NCBI GenBank assembly: GCA_001662425.1
Contig: BDDC01000542.1
Location: 5,416-53,307, forward strand
DNA: 47,892 bases
From: Chlamydomonas sphaeroides
Taxonomy: Eukaryota > Chlorophyta > Chlorophyceae > Chlamydomonadales > Chlamydomonadaceae
Direction: 5' to 3'
Part shown: positions 23,998 to 35,354 of the stretch, in pieces
Numbering within the stretch: position 1 is the stretch's first letter
Layout: the number at the start of each line of letters is the position of its first letter
Notes under the pieces: generated by a model
Told to the model about the DNA's origin: nothing
The model's input: the letters and a program-made list of their open reading frames with translations, nothing else
The model's database searches: none
Position numbers and translations under genes: made by a program

Positions 23998-25503
23998 ATG
24001 TGCCCCGCGGCGACCATGGTCGCTCGCTCGCCGCTGCCAGGTATGCGAATCGTCTCTGGCTAGTCCAAAGTGGCGCATGGGGCAACACTGGCAGTGCGCA
24101 GCACGCTATTTGCGCGTCGGGGCCTGCCGATGCTGCCGTGTCGGCGGTCTTGGCGGCTACGCGCCATGCCGCGCGGCGACCTCACTCGCGGCATTTCCAT
24201 CGCTCTCGACCAAGCCGCTCCTGCGGCCGCCGACTTGTCGGCGGCTCTCAAAACCGCACACATACCCGCAAACCTCTTCCTGACCTGCCTCACCTGCCTG
24301 CCCCTCGCCGCCCCCTTCCCAGGCCTGGACGGCCTCCTGCAGCACTACCTGACCGATGAGGAGTGGAACGACGGCGCCCGCACGCTGGCGCTAACCGCAG
24401 CCGAGTTGGCGGCGGCTGCCGGCGCGCCGGCGCCGCAGCCCCTGCCGCGCCCGCCTGCCCTGCCGCCGCCCACCTCGCTCATCCCCGCCTCCGGCCTCAA
24501 GCCCGGCCGCGTCTTCATCGTCGCCGGCCTCAGCGGCGCCTACTACACCCTGCTGGAGCTGCTGTCGCGGCGCAAGTTCAACTTCCGCGATGACACGCTC
24601 TTCGTGGTCGGCAACATGGTGGCTCCGCCCGGCGAGCCCCCTGGCGCCTGCCGCAACTCGGGCCCGCTGCTCAAGCTGCTCCGCCGCCACGGCGCGCGGG
24701 GCCCCATGGGTGCCTACGAGGCGCTCACGTTGCTGACCGCCGCACGCGCCAACCGCCAGCGCGCGGAGCAGGAGCGCGCGGCGCTTGAGGCGGTGGCGGG
24801 GCAGCAGCAGCCGGGCGCGGGCGCAGCCCGGCCGTCGCTTGCCGGCCGCAGCGCCCTGTCGCTGCAGCTCGCGGCGGCGGCGACGGCGGCGGCCTCAGCG
24901 CCGCCGCGGCCCGCCTGCGCCTCCACCGCCTCGTCGGACTCGGACTCTGACTCGGACGCCTCGGACTCGGACTCGGATTCGGACGCGGAGGAGGCCCGCC
25001 CGCGGCCGCCCGCGACGCCCAGCCGCTCCGAGCCGCACCCGCCCGCGCCGCAGCCGGCGCCTGGCGGCCTGGACGGCCCCACGCTGGCGTGGCTGCTATC
25101 GCTGCCGGCGGTGCTGGAGCTGCAGCCCTATGGCGTGGCGCTGCAGCACGTGGGCCCAGAGCCGCTGGGCGCCGAGGGCCAGGCAGCAGCCGGCGCCCGG
25201 CCGCGGCTCCACACGGTCTTTAGCCACCGCCGCCGCGGCGGCGGCGGCATCGACGCCGGCACCGGCGTGGCGTCGGTCTACTCGACCGGCCTGGCCGCGG
25301 GCGGCGGCGGCGTACTGCGCTGCGCGGTGCTGCCGCCGCTGCGGGTGCTGGCTCGCAAGAGCCCGGGCTGGGCGGCGGCGGTGGCGACGGGGGCGGCGCC
25401 CAGCCGTGAGGAGCTGCTGATGGAGGTCGAGGTGGAGCCCATCAGCGAGCTGGACCTGCCACCGCAGCCGCAGCCGCCCTCGGCACCAGGGCAGCAGCAG
25501 TAG
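23998..25503 (+). CDS. Calcineurin-like (PPP/ApaH-type) phosphatase fold, probably catalytically dead
   Basis: Two exons, 23998-24040 and 24323-25503, give 407 residues. The ATG at 23998 was chosen because its 14 codons plus one base end at a GTATGC donor that matches the phase of the CCCAG acceptor. The fold is suggested by GRVFIVAGLSGAYYTLLELL (75-94), FRDDTLFVVGNMV (102-114), a later GAYE (144-147), SLPAVLELQ...ALQHVGPEP, VFSH, and STGLAAGGGGVLRCAVLPP. Active PPP enzymes have GDxHG, GDxVDRG and GNHE at the first three sites; here they read AGLSG, GNMVAPP and GAYE, so most metal ligands are gone. A Ser-Asp acidic repeat (about 218-239), a likely CK2 target, is inserted between the two halves. 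A role as a scaffold or regulatory pseudophosphatase is inference. Shewanella-like or ApaH-like plant phosphatases are the likeliest relatives. Confidence 0.65.
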
Positions 25504-27639
25504 GAACACCTGGCCCCAGAGGGGGCCAGCAGCAGAAGTAGGCATGGGCCAGCAGGGCCTGCCGCCGGCGCCGCAGAGGCAGCAACCATTCTCGGCATCA
25601 GGCCAGCAGCTGCAGCAGCAGAAGTGGCGGAGGGTTCCAAGGGGGGCCGAGGCGTGTGGCCGCAGCCGGCGGGCCGGAGCACTCTCGTGTGCTGCGGGGC
25701 CCGCGGCTCTGGACTCAGAGCGTGCGTGTGTTTCTTTGCGCGGACGCGTGACTGACTGTGCTCGTTAGGCGTGGCCGTTCGCGCGCGCGGGGCGTTCTTT
25801 GTGCGTGTGTACCGGTATGCAGTCTCGCTAGGTAGCTGTAGCTTCTTAGGCAGGCCAGCTCTCCGCCGCTCTTGGCAGGGCGCGAGCGCAGCGGCCGTCC
25901 TCCGCCGCATGCCGCCTGAGGCGCCTGAGATGCGGTGCTAGTCTACCCGAGTGCCTTCGTAGGTGAATGACGACTGGGCGCGAGCGTGTGCTGCCGTCAA
26001 CAGTATGCCGGCTGCTGGGTGGGGCCACCAGGCTGGCTGCGTAGGAGATGACCAGGGGGCTCTCGTGTGTGCTGCCGCTTGCTTATCAATGTCCCTGAAG
26101 CTTGTCTTGTCCTGTCTGTTTGCTGCTTGCTGCGTTTTTTTGAGGCGCCGCGACGCACGCGGTTACTGTTTTTCGAGTGTGCTGTCGGGCTTCTCGATTC
26201 CGGATCCGCCGTATGCGCTTGTGGCGTCGGCACGTGTTCCGCATACCTGTCATACTCTGTTTCGTGGCTGGTGGCTTCCGCCTGAGTGCGCCGCATATCC
26301 TGTCGTGCCTAACCAAGTCCATGCTCTCTTCATCCGCGGGTGCTGCTGCGGGCGTGGGGACGCTATTTGGGGGGAGGGCATCGTATGCATGTAGGCTCTG
26401 GGCTAGGTAGCGGAGACGGGGGCTGCAGGCGGCTGGCACCTGCTAGCGTAGTCGAGGAGTTACGATGCAGGCTAGCGCGGCAAAGCGCGACAGTGTAGGC
26501 CGGCACAGGCTCAAGGGGGCGTAGGCGCAGGAGTGGAGAGACGGCGCTGGCTTCGCGAGGGGTAGGCAGCGGCCGCGGCCGCGGCGGCGAAGATGCGTGC
26601 CGGCTGTGTACCGCGGGCCGACAGTGAGCGGTGTGGGGCGCCGCATCCGAGCGCAGCGCCGCCTGTACCAACAGACAGACATGCGGTCGCTGTGACCACC
26701 AACCAACCGACCGACCCGTGTAGCGAGGGGCGCCACGGGTGTGTGACAAGGCTGCGTGCGGGCGAGCGTGCTGCGCTGCGTGGGCGTGCGCGCTGGAGCG
26801 GGGGGGCGGCCTCATGCCAGTAGTGGCTGGCACTGCGCCAGATCGCGCCGTGTGTGGCCGTTGCCTTGTGTGATACGGGGGCGGTGGCCGCCTGCGCGTG
26901 GGTGCCTTGCGGAAAGCGTGTGCCGGACTGGGCCAGGGCCAGGCGCGCCGTTGTTTGCTGCTCTGTGCTGAGCCTGTGCGGACGTGGGGTCTCGGGCGTT
27001 GCCGGGGGCCGTGCTGCGCGTTTGGCGCTGCTCTTGCAGAATGCCCGCGGCATCGTGTAAGACCACGACCGATGCAAGACAACGCCGCGTTACAGTGGCA
27101 GCGAAAACTTCTTTCTCAGCGGGTGTAGACGCAGCCGTCCCGGCACTGATGACCGCACCCTAGGGTCGACCAACGCGACCAAGGTCTCTGCAGCCAATCG
27201 TGCATGCGTGGGAGTGGGCCCCAATGGGCGCCCACACCGGCCACGGGCATAGCGTGCGGCGCGTTGCAGCCGAGTGGTGCGGTGGGCCAGGCACCTGGGT
27301 GCCCGCGCTGCCGTCCACTCCTCTCATCCCCAGGGGCCGGTACTCCATACCGGTATGTTGCAAACGCTGCCCAGCTCGTTAACATGTCGAATGCAGCACG
27401 GTGTCCGGCGTTATCTTTGGAGTTGTCCCCCCAGGCCCCTGTTGGTGACGACGGGCGGTGCGGTCGACACGCGCCATCCGGCACGGATGGGCCCTCACGA
27501 TGGGCCCTCCCCGGCCAGCCCCGACCCTCCCCCTATCGGGTGATGGAACGGCTCAGAGCCGTATCCCGCCAGCCACCACCCACCCTGCAACACGCCGTGC
27601 CAACTTCACATCTGACGTGCATAGTTAGCTCCTCCAGCC
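25504..27639. other. Gene-poor intergenic stretch, 2.1 kb
   Basis: Starts with the 3' UTR of the phosphatase-like gene (CAG-rich, 25504-25630). The rest contains open frames on both strands, all Arg/Pro/Ala/His-rich and without recognisable domains or coherent splice sites. A short palindromic segment GGTACTCCATACCGGTATG lies near 27340. No gene can be supported here. Confidence 0.4.
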
Positions 27640-28384
27640 ATGCAGGTCGCACCTCCCAAGCGTGTCGATGCAGTGGAGGTTGAGAATACGTCAAAGCAGT
27701 CGCTCACGTTCAAAGCGGTATACGACAACCACAAGGATAAGGTAAGCGAGCTTTGGCCGCGTGCAAAGGCTGTGCAGGCCGGTCATCGCAAGTCTTTCGG
27801 CATGCGACAGCTGCTCGTCAGCTCGCAAGCTGCAATGAAGCCCAACTGTTCAGCGACCGCACTTCGTGCCGGCGAGCGAGCTGCAGCTCCAAGGCCTCGA
27901 GGAAGCTGCCGGCGTGACGTGGGCTCGCGTGGGGCACGCCCTCTGGAAGCCCCCGAGGCCCGCGGCCCGGTAACTGACCCATGTCGCCTTGGTCGCACCC
28001 CCTTTCTCCCCTGATTGCAACAGACGGAGATTGTGGAGCAGCATGTGATTGCCCCGGGCGCCAAGCATATCTTCGGGGAGAAGGAGCTGGACATGGGCGG
28101 ATGGAAGGTGGGATGCCCGCCTTGCAACCTAAGTGCTGGACCCTGTGCGGCCCTGGCGACATACTGCATGACACTGATGTCTCGACGGAGTGCGCCAATG
28201 GCCTGTTGCCTCACCTGCCGTGCCCGCACCCGCGCAGGCGGTCGCCCCGGTGGTGCGCGTGACGGTGGAGGGCCCCTCCGGCTCGCACAGCCTGCAGCCC
28301 TCCGTGGGCGGCATCGTGAAACTGCTCAAGGTGTCGGCGGCTGACGGCTCGGGCGGGGCGGTGTCGCTGGCGCAGCACCATTGA
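27640..28384 (+). CDS. Small orphan protein, 110 residues, probable beta-rich
   Basis: Three exons, 27640-27741, 28024-28107 and 28238-28384, all phase 0 with good donors (GTAAGC, GTGGGA, then stop TGA). The protein starts MQVAPPKRVDAVEVENTSKQ and contains FKAVYDNHKDKTEIVEQ, GEKELDMGGWK and VAPVVRVTVEGPSGSH. Alternating hydrophobic residues suggest a small beta-sandwich, perhaps MSP- or Ig-like. There is no signal peptide, membrane segment or catalytic motif. I do not recognise the family. The consistent phases and balanced composition, unlike the surrounding Arg/Pro-rich noise, argue that it is a real gene. Confidence 0.6.
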
Positions 28385-28951
28385 TCTCGCAGGTCCTGGG
28401 CCGGCTGACGGAACCTTGGCGCTGTGCGGATCTCGGTGCAGCTGTGGGCAGCTGTTGGCGTGACTGCCCTGGTATTGACTGCAGGGTGCATGGGACCGGT
28501 TGTGCCTCGCCAGCTGGGACGCATAGGGGGCACTTCGCTGCCGAGGGAAGTGCCGAGGCTGGCTGAGGCCGGGAGCTGGCGGTCTTTCCGGCTCTCTGGA
28601 TGCTGATGTGCCCCCGTTTGAGGTGGCTTGCAGTCGGGGCTGAAGGCACCGGCGCAGTGCGCTGTTGAATTTCACGCGGTTGGTGGGGGTCGGTGGGGCA
28701 CGTTGCCGGGGGGTGGAAGAGTTGACTGATGCATGCGTGCCGTGTTTGGTGAGGGCGTTGATGTTCTCCCGCGTCACACAAGTTTGTGTTGCTGTGCCAC
28801 AAGCGATGTAAGAGTAGGTCGACGACCGCGAGACCCGAGAAGCGGACACACAAAACCACCGACGCCGCAAGCACGCTTCGCCCAGATCCGCTGTTGCCTT
28901 GCAGTTATGCAGTGTTAATCCTACAACTGGGCATCGCCAGCGATAGGTGCC
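28385..28951. other. Intergenic region
   Basis: 3' UTR of the small orphan gene and 5' region of the mTERF-like gene. No exon, RNA gene or repeat is supported. Confidence 0.4.
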
Positions 28952-31900
28952 ATGGCGCTTGCTCTGCAAGACGCCGGACTAGCGCGCCACGACCGAGCGG
29001 CAAGCAGCTCGAGCGGCCGGCAATTATGCCCAACTGTGCAACCTGCGCGTAGATCCGTGGTCGCAGCGGCTCGTCCGCGTTGGCAGACGCCTCATGATGG
29101 CCGGGCATCGCCGCAGCCCAAGGAGAGACCCTCCTGGGCTGAGGGCGTTTCCAACAGGCAGAAATCTCGCATAAAAAAGCTGGATCGCGCTATCGACAAA
29201 CTTCTTTATCGGATGCTTGAGCTGGAGGACGAGGACCTGGACGCCTCCAGTGCCGTCGCCAACGACGCCGGTGGCAGCCCTGACCTAGACCACGGTGCCA
29301 GCAGCAACGAGCACGGCAGCAGCAGCTCTCAAGCCAGCAGAAGAGGCGTCGGCAACGCCAGTGTCAGCGTCGACCGCACGCCGGAGGACGAGGCCCTGAG
29401 CACCCTTGACGCCGGCGTCAGCGACGACCCCGACCTCTACGAGCGCGCCAGCAGCCACTCGCGCGCCAGCAGCAGCGGCGTCGGCTTCGACATCGGCCCG
29501 GACTTCCCGTCGGAATCGGGGTCCCGCCCCGCTCGGCGTGGCCACGAGCACCGCGCGCTGTGGCGCCGCGGGGAGCTGCGGCTGGACCTGGGCATGGCCC
29601 CCGGCCCCGAGGTGCTGCTGGCGCTGGTGCGAGCCGCGCAAGCCGAGCGGCGGCACCTGGCGGCGCTCGACCCAGCATCCGCAGCCGACGGTGAGGCCCC
29701 GCTGCGCTGCGCTGTGGCCCACCCCTCCTCTTCCCGGTCGCCGCCCGTGCCGCCTGCCCCCTCCACTAACCTCGCTGCCCCCTGGCCTCTGCCTCTCGGT
29801 TACGGTACCTCACGCGCTTGACCCTCGCCCTGACCCTGAACCTGACCCTGAACCTGAACCTAAACCTGAACCTGAACCTGAACCTGAACCTGAACCTGAA
29901 CCTGAACCTGAACCTGAACCTGAACCTGAACCTGAACCTGACCCTGACCCTGACCCTGACCCTGACCCTGACCCTGACCCTGACCCTGACCCTGACCCTG
30001 ACCCTAACCCTGACCCTGACCCTGACCCTGACCCTGACCCTGACCCTGACCCTGACCCTGACCCTGACCCTGACCTTCCTCCCCGCCCCTGCTCCCCTCC
30101 TCCCCTCACCCCGCAGTGGCCGCCCGCCTGCTGCACCTGTCGGAGCGGCTGGTGCTGTCGCCCGCAGCGGTGGCGCGCATGGTGCACTCCTGCGCCCGCC
30201 TGCTGGGCGCCCACCCCGACCGCCTGGTCATGGCGCTGGCCGCGCTGGCGCAGGCGGTGCGACACCTGCTGGCCTCAGCGGGGCCCAGCGCCGGGGCGGC
30301 GCCGGGGTCGGCCGCAGGGCTGCCAGGCCGACAGCAGGCGCACCCGCAGGGGCTGGGCTCGCAGCGAGGCGCGGCTGGCGCTGCGGCGGGGGCCGGGCAG
30401 GCCGGGGCGCTGCCGCCTGCGGCGGCGGCTTCACGTGCCGGCTCCGAGGCGGACGCGGCGGCGGCGCTGCGGTACGAGGCGGCGGCGCTGGCGCGGGAGT
30501 TTGCGGTGCGCGCGCCGGCGCTACTGCTGGTGGAGCCGGAGTCGCTGCGGCGGGCGGGGCAGGAGCTGGCGGTGGTGTGCAAGGCACGCGGGCTGCAGGT
30601 GCGGACCAAAGGGCAGCGGCAGGGGCGAGGCAGGCGGTGAGATGATGGCGCGTCATGGCCTGGCGCTCTGCTTTGCACTGCAACTCGGTCCGCCGCCGTA
30701 GGGCACTTAGGCGCGCAGCGCTCAGGGGCGCCCTGCCGACCCGGCACAGGGAAGGCCAGGAGGGGCCAGGGCGGCTAGGCGCCCTGCGCTCCACGACCTG
30801 CACAGGCCGCCCAGCCCTGCCCCTCGTGTCGCCCTCCACGCCCTGCACGTCGTGTCGCGCCCGCCGCACTCCGCGTCGCAGGCCATGGCGCTGGTCCGCG
30901 GGCGGCCTGACCTGCTGACGCAGTCCGCGGCGACGCTGGCCGCCAAGATGGACCTGCTGCCGGGCGCGCTTGCGGGAGGGGAGGCGGCGGGGCAGGAGGG
31001 GCAGGGGCCGGTCAAGCCGGGCCAGGTGCTGCCGCCGCGGCGGCTGCGGGAGCTGCTCACCGAGTGCCCCGGCATCCTGCGCAGGTGGGTACGGGCAGCG
31101 GCGGGGGCAGCAGGAGGCTGAGGGCTCGGGCTGCAATGGCGCAAGGGACGGCAGGGCGGAGCGCGGAGGCGCAAGGGGGTCATGAGGAACAGGCCCGCTG
31201 CCGCGTCTCAAGCCCCTAACTACCCATCCTCCACCTGCGCCTGCGTCCCTCGCCGCGCCGCTCGCTCCCATCGCAGGACGCCCTCCACGCTGGGCCAGCG
31301 CTACCGCACGCTGCAGGAGCTGTTTGACGTGCCGCCCGCCTTCATGGCTGAGCTGGTGGGCCAGGAGCCGCGCGTGCTGGGCGGCTTCGGGTCAGCCACG
31401 CTGGAGGCCAAGTTCCGCGGCCTGGCGGGCAAGTACGGACGGTTCCAGGACGACGTCACGGACATGATCCTGGTGGATCCGGCCGTGCTCATCAACGCGG
31501 ACCTGGCGCCGGCCGACCCGGCGGCTCCGCGGCCCGGCGCCAGGAAGGCGGCGGTGCCGGTGTTGGAGCGGCTGGAGCAGCTGGCGGCGGCGAGCGGCGT
31601 GGACGTGGGTTCAATGCTGATCCTGACGGCGGAGCGCGGCGTCGAGGTGGCGGCGCTGACGCCGGCGGTGGTGGCGGAGCGCCTGGCGGCGGTGGCGGCG
31701 GCGCTCGGGCTGAGCCCCGGCGGCACGGGCCCGGCGTCCAGGGCGGTGGCGGCGGCGGAGGCGCGGCGCGTGCTGGCGAGCCACCCCGAGCTGCTGCTGC
31801 TGAGCCCGGAGGCGCTCAGCGAGCGATTGGCGGCGGTGGCGCGGCTGCTGCTGCCGGGGGGAGCAGGCGGCGCGGGCGGCGTGGAGGGCGCGGAGGCGCT

Positions 31901-33731
31901 GCTGAGGCGGCACCCTGACCTGCTGCTGCCGGTGGGTGGGCTGCGCGGGTTGCGTGTCCGGGGGCCACGAAAAGGGCTCGGTACGCGCTGCTGCGGCTAT
32001 TTGCGGTCCCCGTCGGGGGACGGCACTGCGCTGCAACCTGCCTCCGGCCGCAACCTGTCGCTGCCTGACCCCTGCGCCCCTGCACGCGAACCAGCCCCCG
32101 GTTGTTGGGTGGGACTCTCTCATCTTTGGGCCCGGGCTCACGCTCGGAGGTTCACAACTAGATCGCTACTCCCATGCTATCCGCCGCCCGCGGCCGCCGC
32201 AGGACCCCGCCGAGCTTGAGGCGCGGCTGGCGGCGCTGCATGCGCTGCTGTTCGGGCCCGAGCCCGAGGTCGACGACGGCGACGGCGAGCAGCCGCTTCC
32301 TCCGCCGCCTCCGCTGCCGCAGCCGCTACCGCAGCGGCTGCTCAACCTCATCGCCGCCCAGCCGGGCGTGCTGCTGGGCTTTGGGCCCGAGGCGGAGGCC
32401 AGCGCCGAGGGCAGCGGCAGCGACGGCGAGGGCGACGGCGACGGCGGCGGCGACCCGGTGGCGGCGGTGGCGGAGCGGCTGCGGGTGATGGGCAGCTTGT
32501 TCGAGATGCCCCGGCAGCTGGTGGTGGAGCTGGTGTTCAGGGAGCCGCGTGAGTGGGGGACAGCACTTATGCGGTGCAGGTGCACCATGGTGATGGAAGA
32601 TGTGAGGGATGCGGAGCGTTGTGGCTATCGCGCAGAAAGCACCTGGTGGTAGAGCTGGTGTTCACGCGGCCGCGTGCGTCCTGGGGGGCCTCCCAGCAAC
32701 GCCCTTCCTTCGCTGTACCAACCCGACCCCACCCCTCCTGGCGCCCACCGCAGGCCTGCTGGCCGTGTCCGTGTCAGGCCTGGAGGCCAAGTTCCGCGCG
32801 CTGGTGGCCGCGTTCGGCGCCTTTTCGAGCGACGCCATTGACGTGGTGCTCGCAGACCCCAGCCTCATCCTCACGGCCGGCCAGACGCAGCAGCCGGCGG
32901 TGAGAGGGACAGGGCAAGGGGTTGGGGCGCCGGAACGGGGCGCTCTTGCGGGTGTGCGACCCTGGCTCCATATCAACGGCGATCCGGCCGTACCGGTATG
33001 CGGGCCGGCAGGGGCCAGCAAGGCGGGGAAGGGGTTGGGGCAGGCGTCATGGGGCAGCTGGGGCTGCAAGACCATCGGCTGGGGTTGTTGGGCGTGTGGC
33101 TGACAGCGCCCCGCCCCCTGTGTGGCGCTGCCCTCCATGACAGGGCGGTGCGGGCGCCGGCGCCGCTGCGGCCGGGTCGCGCAGCGGCAGCGGGGGCCGC
33201 AGGAAGCGCGCCGGCGCGGGCTCCCGCAGCGGCAGCCCCTCCGCCAGCGGCAGGCCCGGCAGCCGCAGCGGCAGCCCCTCCGCCAGCAGCGCCGCCAGCG
33301 CCGGCAAGTCGCGCCGGCGCCCCACGCGCCGCGCCATCGAGGCTGAGGCCGCGGCGGCGGCGGCGCGCGAGGCGGAGCAGCGGCAGGATGCCAAGCGCAC
33401 CAAGCGCCGGCAGAAGGCGGCGGCGGCGCCGCCGTCGGCTGCGTCCCGGTCCGATGCGGAGGCCGTGGCACAGGTGGCGGCGTCGGCGGTTGCTGCTGCG
33501 GAGGCGGAGGCGCGGCGGGACGAGGCCGCGGAGGCGCCGCGGGGGTCCGGCGCGGCGGGCGCTGGCGCCGACGCCGGGGCGGCCTCGGGCAAAGGCAATG
33601 GCGCCGGTGCCGGTGGTTCCGACATAGGGGCCATGATTGGTGCCATGAGCGCAGCGGACTTCGACAAGCTGGGGTCGGAGGGGCTGCCGCCGCCGCCGCC
33701 ACCCCGGCGGCGGCGGCGCCCGACGCAGTGA
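28952..33731 (+). CDS. mTERF-like helical-repeat protein, probably organellar
   Basis: Seven exons, 28952-29690, 30117-30598, 30882-31084, 31277-31931, 32203-32548, 32754-32899 and 33144-33731, give 1052 residues with matching phases. The N-terminus (MALALQDAGLARHDRAASSS, then Arg/Ser-rich) looks like a plastid or mitochondrial transit peptide. The middle has repeated helices ending in P-x-LL: RGRPDLLTQ, ECPGILRR, QEPRVLGGF, VDPAVLI, SHPELLLLSPEAL, RHPDLLLP, AQPGVLLGF, ADPSLIL. This P-L-L spacing is that of mTERF repeats, which bind nucleic acid in organelles. The C-terminal exon is a highly basic Ser/Arg/Gly tail (SRSGS repeats, KRTKRRQK) ending in a poly-Pro/Arg stretch. mTERF assignment rests on the repeat pattern only; another alpha-solenoid RNA-binding family is possible. 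Confidence 0.6.
29819..30076. repeat. Hexanucleotide satellite, (CCTGAA)n then (CCTGAC)n
   Basis: About 260 bp in intron 1 (29691-30116) of the mTERF-like gene. The first part is mainly CCTGAA, the second almost purely CCTGAC, with one CCTAAC and one CCTAAA variant. Length being a multiple of six leaves open frames (Pro-Glu, Pro-Asp, Gly-Ser) on both strands, but exon 1 read through meets a stop at 29819-29821, so the array is intronic. Confidence 0.9.
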
Positions 33732-34529
33732 GGCGCCGGTGGGGGGGGGCAGGGATGATTGGGTGCGTAGCGCAGAGGCGAGGAAGGGCGGGGCCGCAGC
33801 GGCTGGGCGCGAGGGCGTGAGCGGGCTGGGTCGCATGAGTGAAACGGGGCAGGAGGGCTTTGCACAGCGCAACGTGGTGATGGCAGGAGGTGGGAGTGTG
33901 TTGGGGCTAGCTTCGTGGGCTGGATGAGAGGACATGAGGGGTTTCTTGCGTGATGCCGGACGGCACTGCGTGGACGTACGGACGGCACTGCGGGGGCGGC
34001 TGCCTGAGTGCGCATCTGCAGCGAGGGATGTCGTGGGATGTGTGTGAGACTGCTTTGGGGCGTGAGCGAGGGCCGCTGTGAGCACGGACGGCGGGCGGGC
34101 AGGCGTTAGTCACGCAGGGGGGTGCAGGGCGTGGGGGCTGTGGTCGTGCGGCCCGTACTGCGGCCCCCTGCTGACGTGCTAGGAGCGGCGGCAGGGCGAG
34201 GGTTGCAGAGAGAGTGCGAGGCGCCTCCCGAGCGAGGGGGGGCTTCATGGGGCCCATGCGCTCACGAGGCACATGTAAGCAGCGGTATGGCTCGCCCCAG
34301 AAAGAGGCCACCCACCCAAACACGCGAGGACGCACATGCCGCACGCGTGTCCGGCATGGCACCAGCGCTAGCTTGCGCCGCCGCTCGCCCACCCGAGGCT
34401 GTGGCTGGTGGCCTGCCAAGTCCCAACAGCCCAGCCCGCACACCTGTGTGGGCAGCGGGGCGATGCCTCAAGCCTACCACACGCCGCGCTACGGCTCCCA
34501 TCACCCGGGGGCCCGCGGCCCCGCGCCCC

Positions 34530-34694
34530 TCACGCCGCCGGCGCCTGGTCCGCCTCCCGGAAGGGCCCCACAGCGGAAGCCACGGCCCCCACATGGCCGC
34601 CCGCCCGCCAGCTGCCCGAAGGCCGCCGACGCCAGCTTCAGCCCCTGCCGCAGCTCGCCGCCCGTCACCCGCGCCCCGCCCAGAGAGATGTGAC
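34530..34694 (-). pseudogene. Decayed copy of MTR3 exon 7 (copy A)
   Basis: Minus strand, 165 bp against 141 bp in the real exon (39417-39557). It keeps the CTGCAG acceptor at its start, the central GGCGAGCTGCG and CAGCTGG blocks, and the end GGCGGACCxGGCGCCGGCGGCGTGA including the stop. Insertions and deletions put it out of frame, with a TGA soon after the start. No other MTR3 exon is found beside it. Confidence 0.7.
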
Positions 34695-35215
34695 CTGCAG
34701 CTGCAAGCCGAGGCAAGCCGTTGGAGAGGCCGGAGCGCTCAGAGCGCGGCCTCAGCAGGGGGGCTTCCCAGGGCAAAGCACCCCTCCAATGACTTCATCG
34801 CTGGTGATTCTGTGAGGAAAAAACACCCAGGACAACACCCTGGCCCTACGCTCTGGCTCATTCCCAGTCGCCGGCCGCTGCTACAGCCAACCCACCCCCG
34901 CCAGCAGCAGGCGCATCACGCCATACGAGGGGGCAGGAGCCTACGCGGCGCCACTGCCGCACGGCCTATCGCCCGCCCACCCAGCGGCCAGCTAGGCCCT
35001 AACATCAGGGGACCCTGGGACCAACCCTTGCCGCCACGAGAGCACCTACCCAACTATGGCTACGTACACAACCGCGTTCCGCTGCTCCCATAGCCGCCTG
35101 ATCCCGGCCTTAATCCTTCAATTCGCCTGCGAGCGGGAGCGGAGCCGCGGCCGCGGCCCCGCCCCCCGCCTTTTGGCCTCTGCCGTACGGCCCACCATCC
35201 GTATGTCACGCCGCC

Positions 35216-35354
35216 GCCGCCGCCTGATCCGCCTCCCAGCAGCACCCGCCCTCCCTCAGCTTTACAGAGCCCTCAGGGCGAGCTCTAGGCCCTGCCGCAA
35301 CACGCCGTCCGTCGTCCCGAGCCCCACGCACCCACGCACGTCCAGCAGTGTCAC
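35216..35354 (-). pseudogene. Decayed copy of MTR3 exon 7 (copy B)
   Basis: Minus strand, 139 bp. It translates as VTLLDVRG...DGVLRQGLELALRAL and then meets TAA; the true exon reads VTLLSVRG...DGELREGLELALGGC. The 3' end is again similar through to the shared TGA. The splice acceptor has changed from CAG to CAT, so it should not be spliced. Confidence 0.75.

Noticed and set aside
26363..27082. Minus-strand frames of 188 and 239 codons
   Set aside because: Arg/His/Pro-rich with no domain, no coherent splice sites, and an equally open plus strand; typical of high GC content.
29406..30701. Apparent protein with long Pro-Glu and Pro-Asp repeats, and a minus-strand Gly-Ser repeat protein
   Set aside because: Both arise from the hexanucleotide satellite inside intron 1; the correct exon frame reaches a stop at 29819 and resumes after a CCCCGCAG acceptor.
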